DNA of 64,000 bases from 2-12-FULL-35-15 sp036386835 (GTDB taxonomy: Bacteria; Bacteroidota; Bacteroidia; 2-12-FULL-35-15), in the NCBI GenBank assembly GCA_036386835.1, contig DASVUX010000032.1, forward strand, positions 53,392-117,391, in the 5' to 3' direction. The translations under genes were made by a program, and so were the position numbers. How positions within the stretch are numbered: position 1 is the stretch's first letter; every line of letters begins with the position of its first letter. Shown here in pieces: positions 34,945 to 43,396 of the stretch. The notes under the pieces are model-generated. The model searched no databases. It was not told the DNA's origin and worked only from the letters and a program-made list of their open reading frames with translations.

Positions 34945-35038
34945 GGTTTATAAGTTTGCAGGATGTCATCCCGACCGCAGCGGAGGGATCTTCCCAAGAG
35001 ATACAGGAATAATTATACAGAGCACAGTTTAGAATTTT
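34945..35038. repeat. 94-bp direct repeat, copy 2
   Basis: The second copy, separated from the first by 13 bp and differing at a handful of positions (for example CTGCGG to CAGCGG and one missing A). It ends 14 bp before the dapB start, so it forms most of the dapB leader. The 233-bp gap between DUF5683 and dapB is almost wholly these two copies. Confidence 0.85.
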
Positions 35039-35052
35039 AGCAGAATTTCGAA

Positions 35053-35772
35053 ATGAAAATAGCACTAATCGGCTACGGCAAAATGGGCAAAGAGATCGAG
35101 CAGATCGCCATTTCCCGCGGGCACACCATCAGCTTAAAGGTTGATATCAGTAATGCCTCCACTTATTCTGCTGAAGAATTGAAAACAGCGGATGTAGCAA
35201 TTGAATTCAGTACACCCGAATCAGCAGTGAACAACATTAACAAATGTTTCAGCGCAGGAGTTCCCGTAGTTGTTGGAACTACCGGCTGGCTGGGGAACCT
35301 GGAAGCGATCAGGGAGAAATGCCTTGAAGGCGGACATACATTATTTTATGCCTCCAATTACAGTATTGGGGTCAACCTCTTTTTTAAATTGAATGAATAC
35401 CTGGCGAAACTGATGAATAATTATCCCCAGTACAACGTGGAGATGGAAGAGATCCATCATGTGCATAAGCTGGATGCACCGAGCGGCACTGCTATTTCGC
35501 TTGCCGTCCAGGTGATAGACAATTTAAAGATGAAAGAAAAATGGGTGAATAATGCCACCGGGAACAAAAATGAGCTGGGAATAATTTCCAGGCGGATCGA
35601 TGAAGTTCCGGGCACGCACACTGTGACCTATAGTTCGGAAGTTGATGAGATCAGCATGACGCATACTGCACATAGCCGTAAAGGGTTTGCACTGGGGGCT
35701 GTTATTGCTGCGGAATGGCTGAAAGGCAAACAGGGAGTTTTTGGAATGAACGATCTCATGGAAACAAAGTAA
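35053..35772 (+). CDS. dapB: 4-hydroxy-tetrahydrodipicolinate reductase
   Basis: A 239-aa NAD(P)H-dependent enzyme of the lysine and diaminopimelate pathway, which feeds peptidoglycan. It has the dinucleotide loop GYGKMGKEI, the GTTGW segment, and the catalytic EIHHVHKLDAPSGTA with His pair and lysine. It is slightly shorter than E. coli DapB (273 aa), as usual in Bacteroidota. The two 94-bp repeats lie immediately upstream; lepB follows 109 bp later. Confidence 0.95.
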   Translation: MKIALIGYGKMGKEIEQIAISRGHTISLKVDISNASTYSAEELKTADVAIEFSTPESAVNNINKCFSAGVPVVVGTTGWLGNLEAIREKCLEGGHTLFYASNYSIGVNLFFKLNEYLAKLMNNYPQYNVEMEEIHHVHKLDAPSGTAISLAVQVIDNLKMKEKWVNNATGNKNELGIISRRIDEVPGTHTVTYSSEVDEISMTHTAHSRKGFALGAVIAAEWLKGKQGVFGMNDLMETK

Positions 35773-35881
35773 AAGGTATCTTCACAAAATTTAACAAGCC
35801 GGAAACGACATTAAACCCGAACTTCGTCCCTGCAATAAACCATTAATAAACCATTAACGCTTAATATTTTCCTTCTTCAAT

Positions 35882-37606
35882 ATGGAAATTTCCTTCATTC
35901 TCCTCATTATTTTCTCGGTTACCACTATAATCGGCCTTTGGAAACTTTTTCCTAAAGCCGGAGAAGAAAGCTGGAAAGCACTTATCCCTGTGTACAATTT
36001 CATAATCTGGCTGAAGATCATCAAGCGTCCGTGGTGGTGGATCTTCCTGATCATCACACCTGGAGTAAATTTCCTGATGTTCGGCATTATGAGTTTGCTC
36101 ATGGCGAAATCCTTTAACAAAAGGAGCATGCAGGAACAGTTCATTGCATTTGTAGCAGGGTACCTTTATCTTCCTTATATCGCTTTTCAGAGCGATACGG
36201 TGTATGTTGGACCGGAAGACATGAGCAAAAGGAAGCCATCGGTGCTCCGTGAATGGACCGATGCGATTGTTTTTGCCGTGATAGCTGCTACTGTGATCAG
36301 AACCTTTTTCCTTGAGGCATTTACGATCCCTACTTCCTCTCTTGAAAAATCCATGATGGTTGGTGATTACCTCTTTGTAAGCAAAGTCAGCTACGGTGCA
36401 AAAATCCCGAACACTCCGCTCTCCTTCCCTTTTGCGCATCATACATTACCGCTTACCAGCAATACCAAATCATATCTTGAATGGTTCAAGCTTCCTTATT
36501 TCCGTTTACCGGGACTGGCTTCGGTAAAGAACAATGATATCGTTGTTTTTAATTATCCCGATGGCGACACGGTTGCATTGGGTGAAAGCCCGGAAGACCA
36601 GGGAATCAGCTATTACCAGCTGTGCCGGACATTCGGATGGAGAACGGTGAACACTCCCGAAGCGATAAACCAGTACACAGGGCACCGCTTTGGTGATGTC
36701 ACTTATCGTCCTGCCGACAAACGGGAGAACTATGTAAAGCGCTGTGTCGCAATTCCCGGTGATACGCTAAAGATCGTTGACCGCAACCTTTTCATTAACA
36801 GCAAGCCTTCATATGTTGCGCCAACAATGCAGTATCATTACAAGGTAGTAACAAGCCGGACACCTTTTTCACCAGCATTGATCGAGAAGCTTGACATCAC
36901 CGACCAGGGCGGAATCTCCTATGTAAAAGACGATTCACTGGGCAATGTGATCCTTGAAATGAACCTTCCTTTCAACAAAGTGGACGTTGTTAAAAAGCTG
37001 AGCTTTGTAAAATCCATCGAACCTGTCATTCAGCCCGCAGGCACCTATGAAGCAAGCATCTTCCCTCATGACCCGCAGCATAAATGGAACAATGATAACT
37101 TCGGGCCGTTATATGTTCCGAAAGCGGGGACTACCATCCCTATCAACACTAATAACATTTCCCTTTATTCACGTGCAATAGTAAACTATGAAGAGAATAC
37201 AATGGAGATCAAAGGAGATAAGATCTTTATTAACGGGCAGGAAGCATCTGCCTACACTTTTAAGCTGAACTATTATTTCATGATGGGTGACAACCGCCAC
37301 AATTCAGCGGATTCACGCGCCTGGGGATTTGTGCCGGAAGACCATGTAGTAGGTAAACCCGTATTTGTATGGATGAGCATTAAAGAAGACAATGTAAATG
37401 TAACAGGCGGACAAAACCCGAGCGGTTTCCTGAAAAAGCTGAAAAGATCATTATTTGACGACCCTGCAAGAAGGGCACGCTTCTTCACATTTGTAGGTGA
37501 TAACGGATTATCACGCTCTTACCTGGTGCCATTCATTATTATAGTTGCGGCAATCAGCGGGTTTGTTTATTTCCGGAACAAACGCAGGGAGCAGAAAGCC
37601 AAATAG
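35882..37606 (+). CDS. lepB: Signal peptidase I, long form with N-terminal membrane domain
   Basis: A 574-aa type I signal peptidase. Residues 1-105 form an extra membrane domain with several helices (start MEISFILLIIFSVTTIIGLW), absent from E. coli LepB. The peptidase part has nucleophile S153 (TSSLEKSMM), general-base K286 (YVKRCVAIPGD) and box E (MGDNRHNSADSR), with a large insertion between the boxes. A further C-terminal TM helix lies at about 548-565. It removes signal peptides at the outer face of the inner membrane. A second lepB follows 15 bp later. Confidence 0.92.
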   Translation: MEISFILLIIFSVTTIIGLWKLFPKAGEESWKALIPVYNFIIWLKIIKRPWWWIFLIITPGVNFLMFGIMSLLMAKSFNKRSMQEQFIAFVAGYLYLPYIAFQSDTVYVGPEDMSKRKPSVLREWTDAIVFAVIAATVIRTFFLEAFTIPTSSLEKSMMVGDYLFVSKVSYGAKIPNTPLSFPFAHHTLPLTSNTKSYLEWFKLPYFRLPGLASVKNNDIVVFNYPDGDTVALGESPEDQGISYYQLCRTFGWRTVNTPEAINQYTGHRFGDVTYRPADKRENYVKRCVAIPGDTLKIVDRNLFINSKPSYVAPTMQYHYKVVTSRTPFSPALIEKLDITDQGGISYVKDDSLGNVILEMNLPFNKVDVVKKLSFVKSIEPVIQPAGTYEASIFPHDPQHKWNNDNFGPLYVPKAGTTIPINTNNISLYSRAIVNYEENTMEIKGDKIFINGQEASAYTFKLNYYFMMGDNRHNSADSRAWGFVPEDHVVGKPVFVWMSIKEDNVNVTGGQNPSGFLKKLKRSLFDDPARRARFFTFVGDNGLSRSYLVPFIIIVAAISGFVYFRNKRREQKAK

Positions 37607-37621
37607 ATCCCTGATAATAAT

Positions 37622-38680
37622 TTGAAAAAAAATTCGACAATCATTGAATGGAGTAAGGCAATCTTATTTGCTTTCATTACCATTCTCCTGTTCAGGGTAT
37701 TTTGTTTCGAAGCCTTTACGATTCCATCCTCTTCAATGGAGAAGTCACTTCTTACGGGTGATTATGTGATCGTGAGCAAGCTGAGTTACGGACCGAGGCT
37801 GCCTTTCACACCGCTTTCTTTCCCATTCGCGCATCAGCGGCTGCCATTTACCGAGCATACCAATTCTTATCTCGACTGGATCACCTTACCCTACTGGCGC
37901 ATGTTCAGCGCACCTGATGTTGAACGGAACGATATTGTTGTTTTTAATTACCCTATGGAAGATGACCGGCCGATAGATCAGCGGACATATTATATTAAGC
38001 GCTGTGTTGCGCTGGCAGGTGATACCCTGGAAATACGTGACGGACAGGTGTACATAAATCGTGTTTATTCCGATGAAACTGAAAAACTGCAATTCAATTA
38101 CAAAGTGCAGGCTGATACCGATACGCTGAACTCGGACAGCATCAGCTCCCTTGGTATTACGGAAGGCGGAAAAATGAGGAATAAAGGTGAATACTGGTTC
38201 ACCCTGAATATGGAGAATGTTGAGAAAATCAAACGCGTGCCTCATGTCGCCAACGTATCCCCGCTTATTGAAAAGAAAGGATCTTACAGTGATTATATGT
38301 TCCCTGAAAATGAACATTTCCTTTGGAATGTCGATTTCTTCGGTCCGCTATACATTCCCAAAGCCGGTGATTCTGTCAGGCTTACTGTTGACTCTATCCC
38401 GCTTTATGAAAGGATCATCAGCGTATATGAAGGAAATGAGCTAAAGATCAGCCATGACTCTGTTTTCATTAATGGCAATCTAAGCACACATTATACTTTT
38501 AAAATGAATTATTATTTTATGATGGGTGATAACCGTCACAACTCCGCTGATTCCCGTTTCTGGGGATTTGTTCCTGAAGACCATATTGTCGGCAAAACAG
38601 TCCTCACGCTTATGTCAATCGATAAAACCGATGGAGGCAGTAAGCTTCGCAGCGACAGGTGGTTTAAATCAGTTAAGTGA
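37622..38680 (+). CDS. lepB: Signal peptidase I, second paralogue
   Basis: A 352-aa signal peptidase with one N-terminal TM helix, nucleophile S38 (PSSSMEKSLL), base K126 (YYIKRCVALAGD) and box E (MGDNRHNSADSR). It shares the long insertion of the upstream copy but lacks its extra N-terminal domain. No ATG is available in frame at the right place; TTG at 37622 gives the best fit and is only 15 bp after the first lepB. Both copies keep all catalytic residues, so they may divide substrates. Confidence 0.9.
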   Translation: MKKNSTIIEWSKAILFAFITILLFRVFCFEAFTIPSSSMEKSLLTGDYVIVSKLSYGPRLPFTPLSFPFAHQRLPFTEHTNSYLDWITLPYWRMFSAPDVERNDIVVFNYPMEDDRPIDQRTYYIKRCVALAGDTLEIRDGQVYINRVYSDETEKLQFNYKVQADTDTLNSDSISSLGITEGGKMRNKGEYWFTLNMENVEKIKRVPHVANVSPLIEKKGSYSDYMFPENEHFLWNVDFFGPLYIPKAGDSVRLTVDSIPLYERIISVYEGNELKISHDSVFINGNLSTHYTFKMNYYFMMGDNRHNSADSRFWGFVPEDHIVGKTVLTLMSIDKTDGGSKLRSDRWFKSVK

Positions 38681-38743
38681 TGTTAACACTAAGTCCTTGG
38701 AGAAGCAGGATATTTCCCTTAAAATAACGACATTTGCCCTTCA

Positions 38744-39373
38744 ATGACAGACACTGCAATACTCTCAACTGCTTATCTCGGCCCCATACAGTATTATCAA
38801 AAGCTTGCTGCTTACCCTCAATGTATTATTGAGCATCATGAGCATTTTATCAAACAAACATACAGGAGCCGCTGTGACATCTATTCTCCGAACGGGATCC
38901 TCACTTTAAGCATACCACTTGAAAAAAGAAATAAACGGCAGGCTGTAAAAGATGTACGGATCTCTTACGAATATAACTGGCAAACGCTTCACTGGCGTTC
39001 ACTCGAATCCTGCTACAGGCGCTCGCCATTCTTTGAATATTTTGAAGATGATTTCCGGCCTTTTTTCGAAGAAAAAAAATACGATTTCCTGGTTGACCTT
39101 AATGAAGCGGTGCAACAGGAAATCCTGGGCCTGCTTAAGATCAGGAACCATTACACCTTCACAGCTGAATATAAGGAGAATTATGATAATGCTGCAGACC
39201 TTCGTAATATCATTTCCCCGAAGGAGCCGCTTTCAAAAGATCCGGCCTTCGTTGCTCAATCCTATTCACAAGTGTTTGAAACCCGGCATGGCTTTCTACA
39301 GAACCTCAGTATTGTGGACCTGCTTTTCAATGAAGGTTCCCGTGCTGCAAAGCTGATTTCACAGGAATCATAG
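38744..39373 (+). CDS. WbqC family protein
   Basis: A 209-aa WbqC-like protein with AYLGPIQYYQKL, YRSRCDIYSPNG, ISYEYNWQTLHWRSLESCYR and SPFFEYFEDDF. The family is linked to O-antigen or other surface sugar modification, but the activity is poorly defined. It ends the parA-to-lepB block, as it does in many Bacteroidota, 63 bp after the second lepB. Confidence 0.88.
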   Translation: MTDTAILSTAYLGPIQYYQKLAAYPQCIIEHHEHFIKQTYRSRCDIYSPNGILTLSIPLEKRNKRQAVKDVRISYEYNWQTLHWRSLESCYRRSPFFEYFEDDFRPFFEEKKYDFLVDLNEAVQQEILGLLKIRNHYTFTAEYKENYDNAADLRNIISPKEPLSKDPAFVAQSYSQVFETRHGFLQNLSIVDLLFNEGSRAAKLISQES

Positions 39374-39522
39374 GAAGATATTTATTTGAATGGAAACAGC
39401 TTTTTGTTATTATATTTGGGTTCACTAAATTTCAAAAGAGTTAAGAGCCGAAACAGAAGAAAAGGCTCGTCTTATTACTCATCTCTTTTGACTTTTAACT
39501 AATTTTTTGACTTAATAAACTT

Positions 39523-41151
39523 ATGGATTTAGAATTCAACAAGAACGAGGACAAAATGAACCTGCTGATCTCAGCAATGGAGCAAAAACTTTCCAAGATT
39601 TATCTTGGGGGTGGTAAAAGCCGTATCGATAAACAACATGAACAGGGGAAGCTGACAGCACGGGAAAGAATCGAATTTCTGCTTGATAAAGGCGCCAAAG
39701 CTATTGAGATCGGTGCATTTGTCGGTGATGATATGTACAAGGAGCACGGTGGGTGTCCTGCGGGCGGTGTTGTGATCGTGATAGGATATGTGAGCGGGAA
39801 ACAGTGTATCGTGGTTGCCAATGATGCCACAGTTAAAGCCGGTGCCTGGTTCCCGATTACCGGGAAAAAGAACCTGCGTGCCCAGGAGATTGCCATGGAG
39901 AACCGTTTGCCGATCATATACCTCGTTGACAGCGCTGGGGTTTTCCTTCCTATGCAGGATGAGATCTTCCCGGACAAGGAACATTTCGGAAGGATCTTCA
40001 GGAACAATGCTGTAATGAGCGGAATGGGCATCCTCCAGATCTCAGCGGTAATGGGCAGCTGTGTAGCAGGAGGCGCTTACCTTCCGATTATGAGCGATGA
40101 GGCAATGATAGTTGATAAAACAGGAAGTATCTTTCTTGCAGGGTCATATCTGGTTAAAGCAGCGATCGGTGAAAATATCGACAATGAAACCCTTGGAGGG
40201 GCAACCACGCATTGTGAGATTTCAGGTGTAACAGATTATAAATGTAAAGATGACCAGGATTGCCTTACACGCATCCGTAACATCATGAGTAAAATAGGTG
40301 ATTTCGATAAAGCGGGCTTTAACCGTATTGAAGCGAAAGCACCAAAGAAAGATCCGAAAGAGATCGTAGGGATCATACCCGATACAAGGGACAAGCAATA
40401 CGACATGCATGAGATTATTGCCCGTCTTGTTGATGAATCCGATCTTGAAGAATACAAAGAAGGTTATGGGCAGTCGATCATCTGCGGGCTTGCCCGGATT
40501 GACGGCTGGAGTGTAGGTATAGTGGCGAACCAGCGTAAAGTGGTTAAGAGCAAAAAAGGGGAAATGCAGTTTGGCGGGGTAATTTACAGTGACAGCGCTG
40601 ATAAGGCAGCACGGTTTATAATGAACTGCAATCAGAAAAAGATCCCTTTGGTATTCCTCCAGGATGCCACCGGCTTCATGGTCGGTTCCCGTTCGGAACA
40701 TGGCGGTATCATAAAGGATGGCGCAAAGCTGGTAAATGCAATGGCGAATTCAGTTGTTCCGAAATTCACAGTGATCGTTGGAAATTCCTATGGTGCCGCT
40801 AATTACGCAATGTGCGGAAAGGCTTATGATCCAAGGCTTATAGTGGGATGGCCTACAGCGCAGGTAGCAGTAATGGGAGGCGCCCAGGCCGCTAAGGTAC
40901 TTGTCCAGATAGAAGTTGCGTCACTCAAAGCAAAAGGCGAAGTCATTACCCCGGAGGTAGAATCAGAACTGTTCAACAAGATTAAAGACAGGTATGATGC
41001 CCAAACGTCACCGTATTATGCAGCGTCCCGTTTATGGCTGGACGCGATCATAAATCCTCTTGATACAAGGAAATGGATCTCCATGGGGATAGAGGCTGCG
41101 AATCATGCACCTATCACAAAACAATACAATGTAGGGGTGCTGCAAACCTGA
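39523..41151 (+). CDS. Biotin-dependent acyl-CoA carboxylase, carboxyltransferase subunit
   Basis: A 542-aa carboxyltransferase of the propionyl/methylcrotonyl-CoA carboxylase beta family. The N-terminal half holds GGGKSRIDKQHEQGKLTARE and the acyl-CoA site; the C-terminal half holds FLQDATGFMVGSRSE and the oxyanion region GNSYGAANYAMCGKAYDPR, which most resembles methylcrotonyl-CoA carboxylase. It transfers CO2 from carboxybiotin to an acyl-CoA. No biotin carrier or biotin carboxylase gene is adjacent; an AccC-like gene lies 18 kb away at 59384. The exact acyl substrate is uncertain. Confidence 0.9.
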   Translation: MDLEFNKNEDKMNLLISAMEQKLSKIYLGGGKSRIDKQHEQGKLTARERIEFLLDKGAKAIEIGAFVGDDMYKEHGGCPAGGVVIVIGYVSGKQCIVVANDATVKAGAWFPITGKKNLRAQEIAMENRLPIIYLVDSAGVFLPMQDEIFPDKEHFGRIFRNNAVMSGMGILQISAVMGSCVAGGAYLPIMSDEAMIVDKTGSIFLAGSYLVKAAIGENIDNETLGGATTHCEISGVTDYKCKDDQDCLTRIRNIMSKIGDFDKAGFNRIEAKAPKKDPKEIVGIIPDTRDKQYDMHEIIARLVDESDLEEYKEGYGQSIICGLARIDGWSVGIVANQRKVVKSKKGEMQFGGVIYSDSADKAARFIMNCNQKKIPLVFLQDATGFMVGSRSEHGGIIKDGAKLVNAMANSVVPKFTVIVGNSYGAANYAMCGKAYDPRLIVGWPTAQVAVMGGAQAAKVLVQIEVASLKAKGEVITPEVESELFNKIKDRYDAQTSPYYAASRLWLDAIINPLDTRKWISMGIEAANHAPITKQYNVGVLQT

Positions 41152-41202
41152 GAACCGGTTCAATGAAATTAAAAAGAGATTTCGATTCTGATTAAAAAGC
41201 CG

Positions 41203-41210
41203 TACTTTTG
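41203..41210 (+). promoter_or_regulatory. Bacteroidota -7 box TACTTTTG
   Basis: TACTTTTG matches TAnnTTTG and ends 20 bp before the ATG at 41230. A TTTC at about 41180 is a weak -33 candidate. Confidence 0.55.
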
Positions 41211-41229
41211 TATCATCAATTTTTGACGT

Positions 41230-41775
41230 ATGACAAACAAACTTATTACACCACGGAACATCGTTATTGCAACAGCGATCTTTGTTGCTGCATTAAGCCG
41301 CTTATTCCCGCACCTTCCTAACTTCACCCCTATTGCTGCTATGGCATTGTTCGGTGCGGTATATTTTGAGAACAAGATCCTTGCTCTCCTGATTCCTTTG
41401 GCAACAATGTTCCTGAGCGATATTGCCCTGGAAATTACAACCGGATGGGGTTTTCATAACACACTGATCTATGTTTACATCAGCTTTATTCTAACTTCAC
41501 TGATGGGTTTCTGGGTTAAAAGAAATACCACGATCCAGACAATTGCCATCGGTGCTGTCGGCTCTTCCGTATTGTTCTTTATCATCACCAACTTTGGTGT
41601 ATGGGCAGCCGGAGGATTTGCAGGCGGGCTGAATGGCCTGAATGCAACCTATGTAATGGGAATTCCTTACTTCGCTCCTACTCTTATTGGCGATGTATTC
41701 TTTAACACAATACTCTTCGGGGCATTCTATCTGATACAGCGCAGAAACCCGGCTCTGATCAGGATTAAAAAATAG
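41230..41775 (+). CDS. DUF6580 membrane protein (possible ECF-type S component)
   Basis: A 181-aa inner-membrane protein with about five helices. It shows the family segments LSRLFPHLPNFTPIAAMALF, FLSDIALEITTGWG and PYFAPTLIGDVFFN. The family resembles substrate-binding (S) components of energy-coupling factor transporters for vitamins, but no transport function is proven and no ECF ATPase is nearby. It is a single-gene unit with its own -7 box and the terminator at 41792. Confidence 0.85.
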   Translation: MTNKLITPRNIVIATAIFVAALSRLFPHLPNFTPIAAMALFGAVYFENKILALLIPLATMFLSDIALEITTGWGFHNTLIYVYISFILTSLMGFWVKRNTTIQTIAIGAVGSSVLFFIITNFGVWAAGGFAGGLNGLNATYVMGIPYFAPTLIGDVFFNTILFGAFYLIQRRNPALIRIKK

Positions 41776-41791
41776 CTTCTGTATTCTTTTT

Positions 41792-41815
41792 AAAACCTCT
41801 CTACCGGGAGGTTTT
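41792..41815. terminator. Terminator between convergent genes
   Basis: A 10-bp stem (41792-41801 with 41806-41815, one G-U pair, loop TACC) is followed by a T run on the plus strand and preceded by A residues for the minus strand. It separates DUF6580 from the DUF4846 gene. Confidence 0.82.
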
Positions 41816-41831
41816 TTTATGCCTTTAAAAA

Positions 41832-42152
41832 TCAGAATCTCATCAGCTGGTCCCTGCTGAAAACCCATTCAGGAGTAATCAGCTCCTTTCCAAAGTTAAT
41901 GCTGTACCAGGGAGATAAGCTTTTATTTACCGGGTTCTTTAAGATATGGATATCCTGCGCGGGCATATAACTCTGTGCAATAATAAAAAGTTTTTCTCCG
42001 CTAGTTTTGTTCTCACATACATCTGTAACCAGGACGGCATGGCCTGGAAAACCACCTTTTATAAAAACATCACCCGGTTTTATATCATTAAGGTTACTTA
42101 CTTTTTTCATTTCCTTACTGAGTGAAGAAGTCCCGGCATAATTGAATATCAC
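41832..42152 (-). CDS. 3' part of a frameshifted DUF4846 gene
   Basis: A 106-aa frame, nominally starting at GTG, with the C-terminal half of DUF4846: IFNYAGTSSLSKEM, IKPGDVFIKGGFPGHAVLV, AQSYMPAQDIHILKNP and SPWYSINFG. It has no export signal and starts inside the domain. The 5' half is 42149-42685 in another frame. Restoring one base next to the CGGGTT near 42162 would join FR to YCNVIFNYAG. The GTG is probably not a real start. Confidence 0.8.
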   Translation of the reverse strand: MIFNYAGTSSLSKEMKKVSNLNDIKPGDVFIKGGFPGHAVLVTDVCENKTSGEKLFIIAQSYMPAQDIHILKNPVNKSLSPWYSINFGKELITPEWVFSRDQLMRF

Positions 42153-42685
42153 ATTGCAATAACCCGGAATATCTTATAGCTATCCCCCGCAGCTGCACTC
42201 TTTACCCAGCTAACATTATTCCCTTTGATCACAGTCCTGTACCCCTGCGACCATTTTTTAAAATCTACCGTGTGTCCGCTCGTAAAATTAAAATGGAGTG
42301 ATTCATAATCTTTCATCGAATACAAATATTCAGCTCTCAAACGCATTACAGCATCAGCACATTGCTGGATATCGGTAGTGCCTGCATCGATATTGATTAC
42401 TGCAGCGTGTAGATCCTGGTTGGGTTTTAAAGTGCCGTTATACAAATGCACTTCTGACTTTCCGGGCTTGAGCGGAAGATGCCTGAGCCAGGCGGCAAAA
42501 GAATTTTCGGGCACGTTAATCCGTGTATATCCTGCCGGTACTGGGATCCTTTCTGAAACCGCCTGCTTTGGATCATAAGAAGGAATAAAGCAGTATTTAG
42601 TTACAGCGGTTACCTGTCTTGCTTCGGTTTCGGAACAGGAATAGTTCAAGAACAAATAAAAACACAGTAATATTGAGCGCTTCAT
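42149..42685 (-). CDS. 5' part of a frameshifted DUF4846 lipoprotein gene
   Basis: A 178-aa frame with a lipoprotein-like signal (lipobox-like LNYSC), then the first half of DUF4846 (AGYTRINVPENSFAAWLRHL, VHLYNGTLKPNQ, DIQQCADAVMRLRAEYLYS). It ends in FRVIAM where the domain should go on as the tyrosine-rich segment found in 41832-42152. The whole protein would be about 284 aa. It starts 35 bp after the beta-barrel gene and is probably the last gene of an operon led by the 20-repeat protein. Decay and sequencing error are equally possible. Confidence 0.8.
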   Translation of the reverse strand: MKRSILLCFYLFLNYSCSETEARQVTAVTKYCFIPSYDPKQAVSERIPVPAGYTRINVPENSFAAWLRHLPLKPGKSEVHLYNGTLKPNQDLHAAVINIDAGTTDIQQCADAVMRLRAEYLYSMKDYESLHFNFTSGHTVDFKKWSQGYRTVIKGNNVSWVKSAAAGDSYKIFRVIAM

Positions 42686-42720
42686 GAGTCTGAATTGTCA
42701 TTTTTATAACAACAGCAGGT

Positions 42721-43371
42721 TTACTGCTGCTGCTCCTTTTTACCGAAGAAGACCTTGTAGGTTTTGATTGGAGAATATTTTAAAGAGAGCGTAAATACTC
42801 CAAAATTACTTTCGTGTTTTTGCAAAAAGGTTGAAGTGGAGAGGCAATACCGTGCAGCAACTGCAATGCTTTTTGATATATCGAACTCCATCCCGCCAAG
42901 AACAGAAAGGTCTGTTGGCTTTAACGCCCGGGTGCTTTGTATATCCACACCATTTGCTTCACTGGGATCCAATGTAACTACCTGCGCATTCGTAGCTATT
43001 GAATACTGCACACCTGTATTTACCCTCACATTCTCAGAAAGGTTTATCTGCACATACAGAGGCAGGTCAAGATAGAAGTACCTGAATTTTATAATCGGGG
43101 AATCATACTTGAATGCTTTACCGGTGTATAGTACATCAATACCTGCATTCAGCCTTTTGTTCAGCATCAGGTTATACGATAACCCCGCACTGAACATAAT
43201 GCCTGAACGGAATTTTACGGAATCATTAATAAGGTTAGAACTCGTTACGCCTCCCGTAAAAGCCAACAGGGACGAAACCTTATTCGAGTAAACCTGGGCA
43301 GAACCCCTGAAAGAAAAAACGGGCAACACAAGGCAAACAATAAGTGCCCTTTTAATTAAATACATCTTCAT
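42721..43371 (-). CDS. Outer-membrane beta-barrel protein (PorT-like fold)
   Basis: A 216-aa exported protein with a signal peptide (cleavage after GSAQ) and eight to ten predicted amphipathic strands, for example FSAGLSYNLML, YFYLDLPLYVQINL and VAARYCLSTS. The layout is that of the beta-barrel family often named PorT-like. It lies 25 bp downstream of the 20-repeat gene and 35 bp upstream of the DUF4846 gene, suggesting that the three act together in the envelope. The specific role is not known. Confidence 0.75.
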   Translation of the reverse strand: MKMYLIKRALIVCLVLPVFSFRGSAQVYSNKVSSLLAFTGGVTSSNLINDSVKFRSGIMFSAGLSYNLMLNKRLNAGIDVLYTGKAFKYDSPIIKFRYFYLDLPLYVQINLSENVRVNTGVQYSIATNAQVVTLDPSEANGVDIQSTRALKPTDLSVLGGMEFDISKSIAVAARYCLSTSTFLQKHESNFGVFTLSLKYSPIKTYKVFFGKKEQQQ

Positions 43372-43396
43372 CTCGATCTGCTGTAATGCTGCTGCT

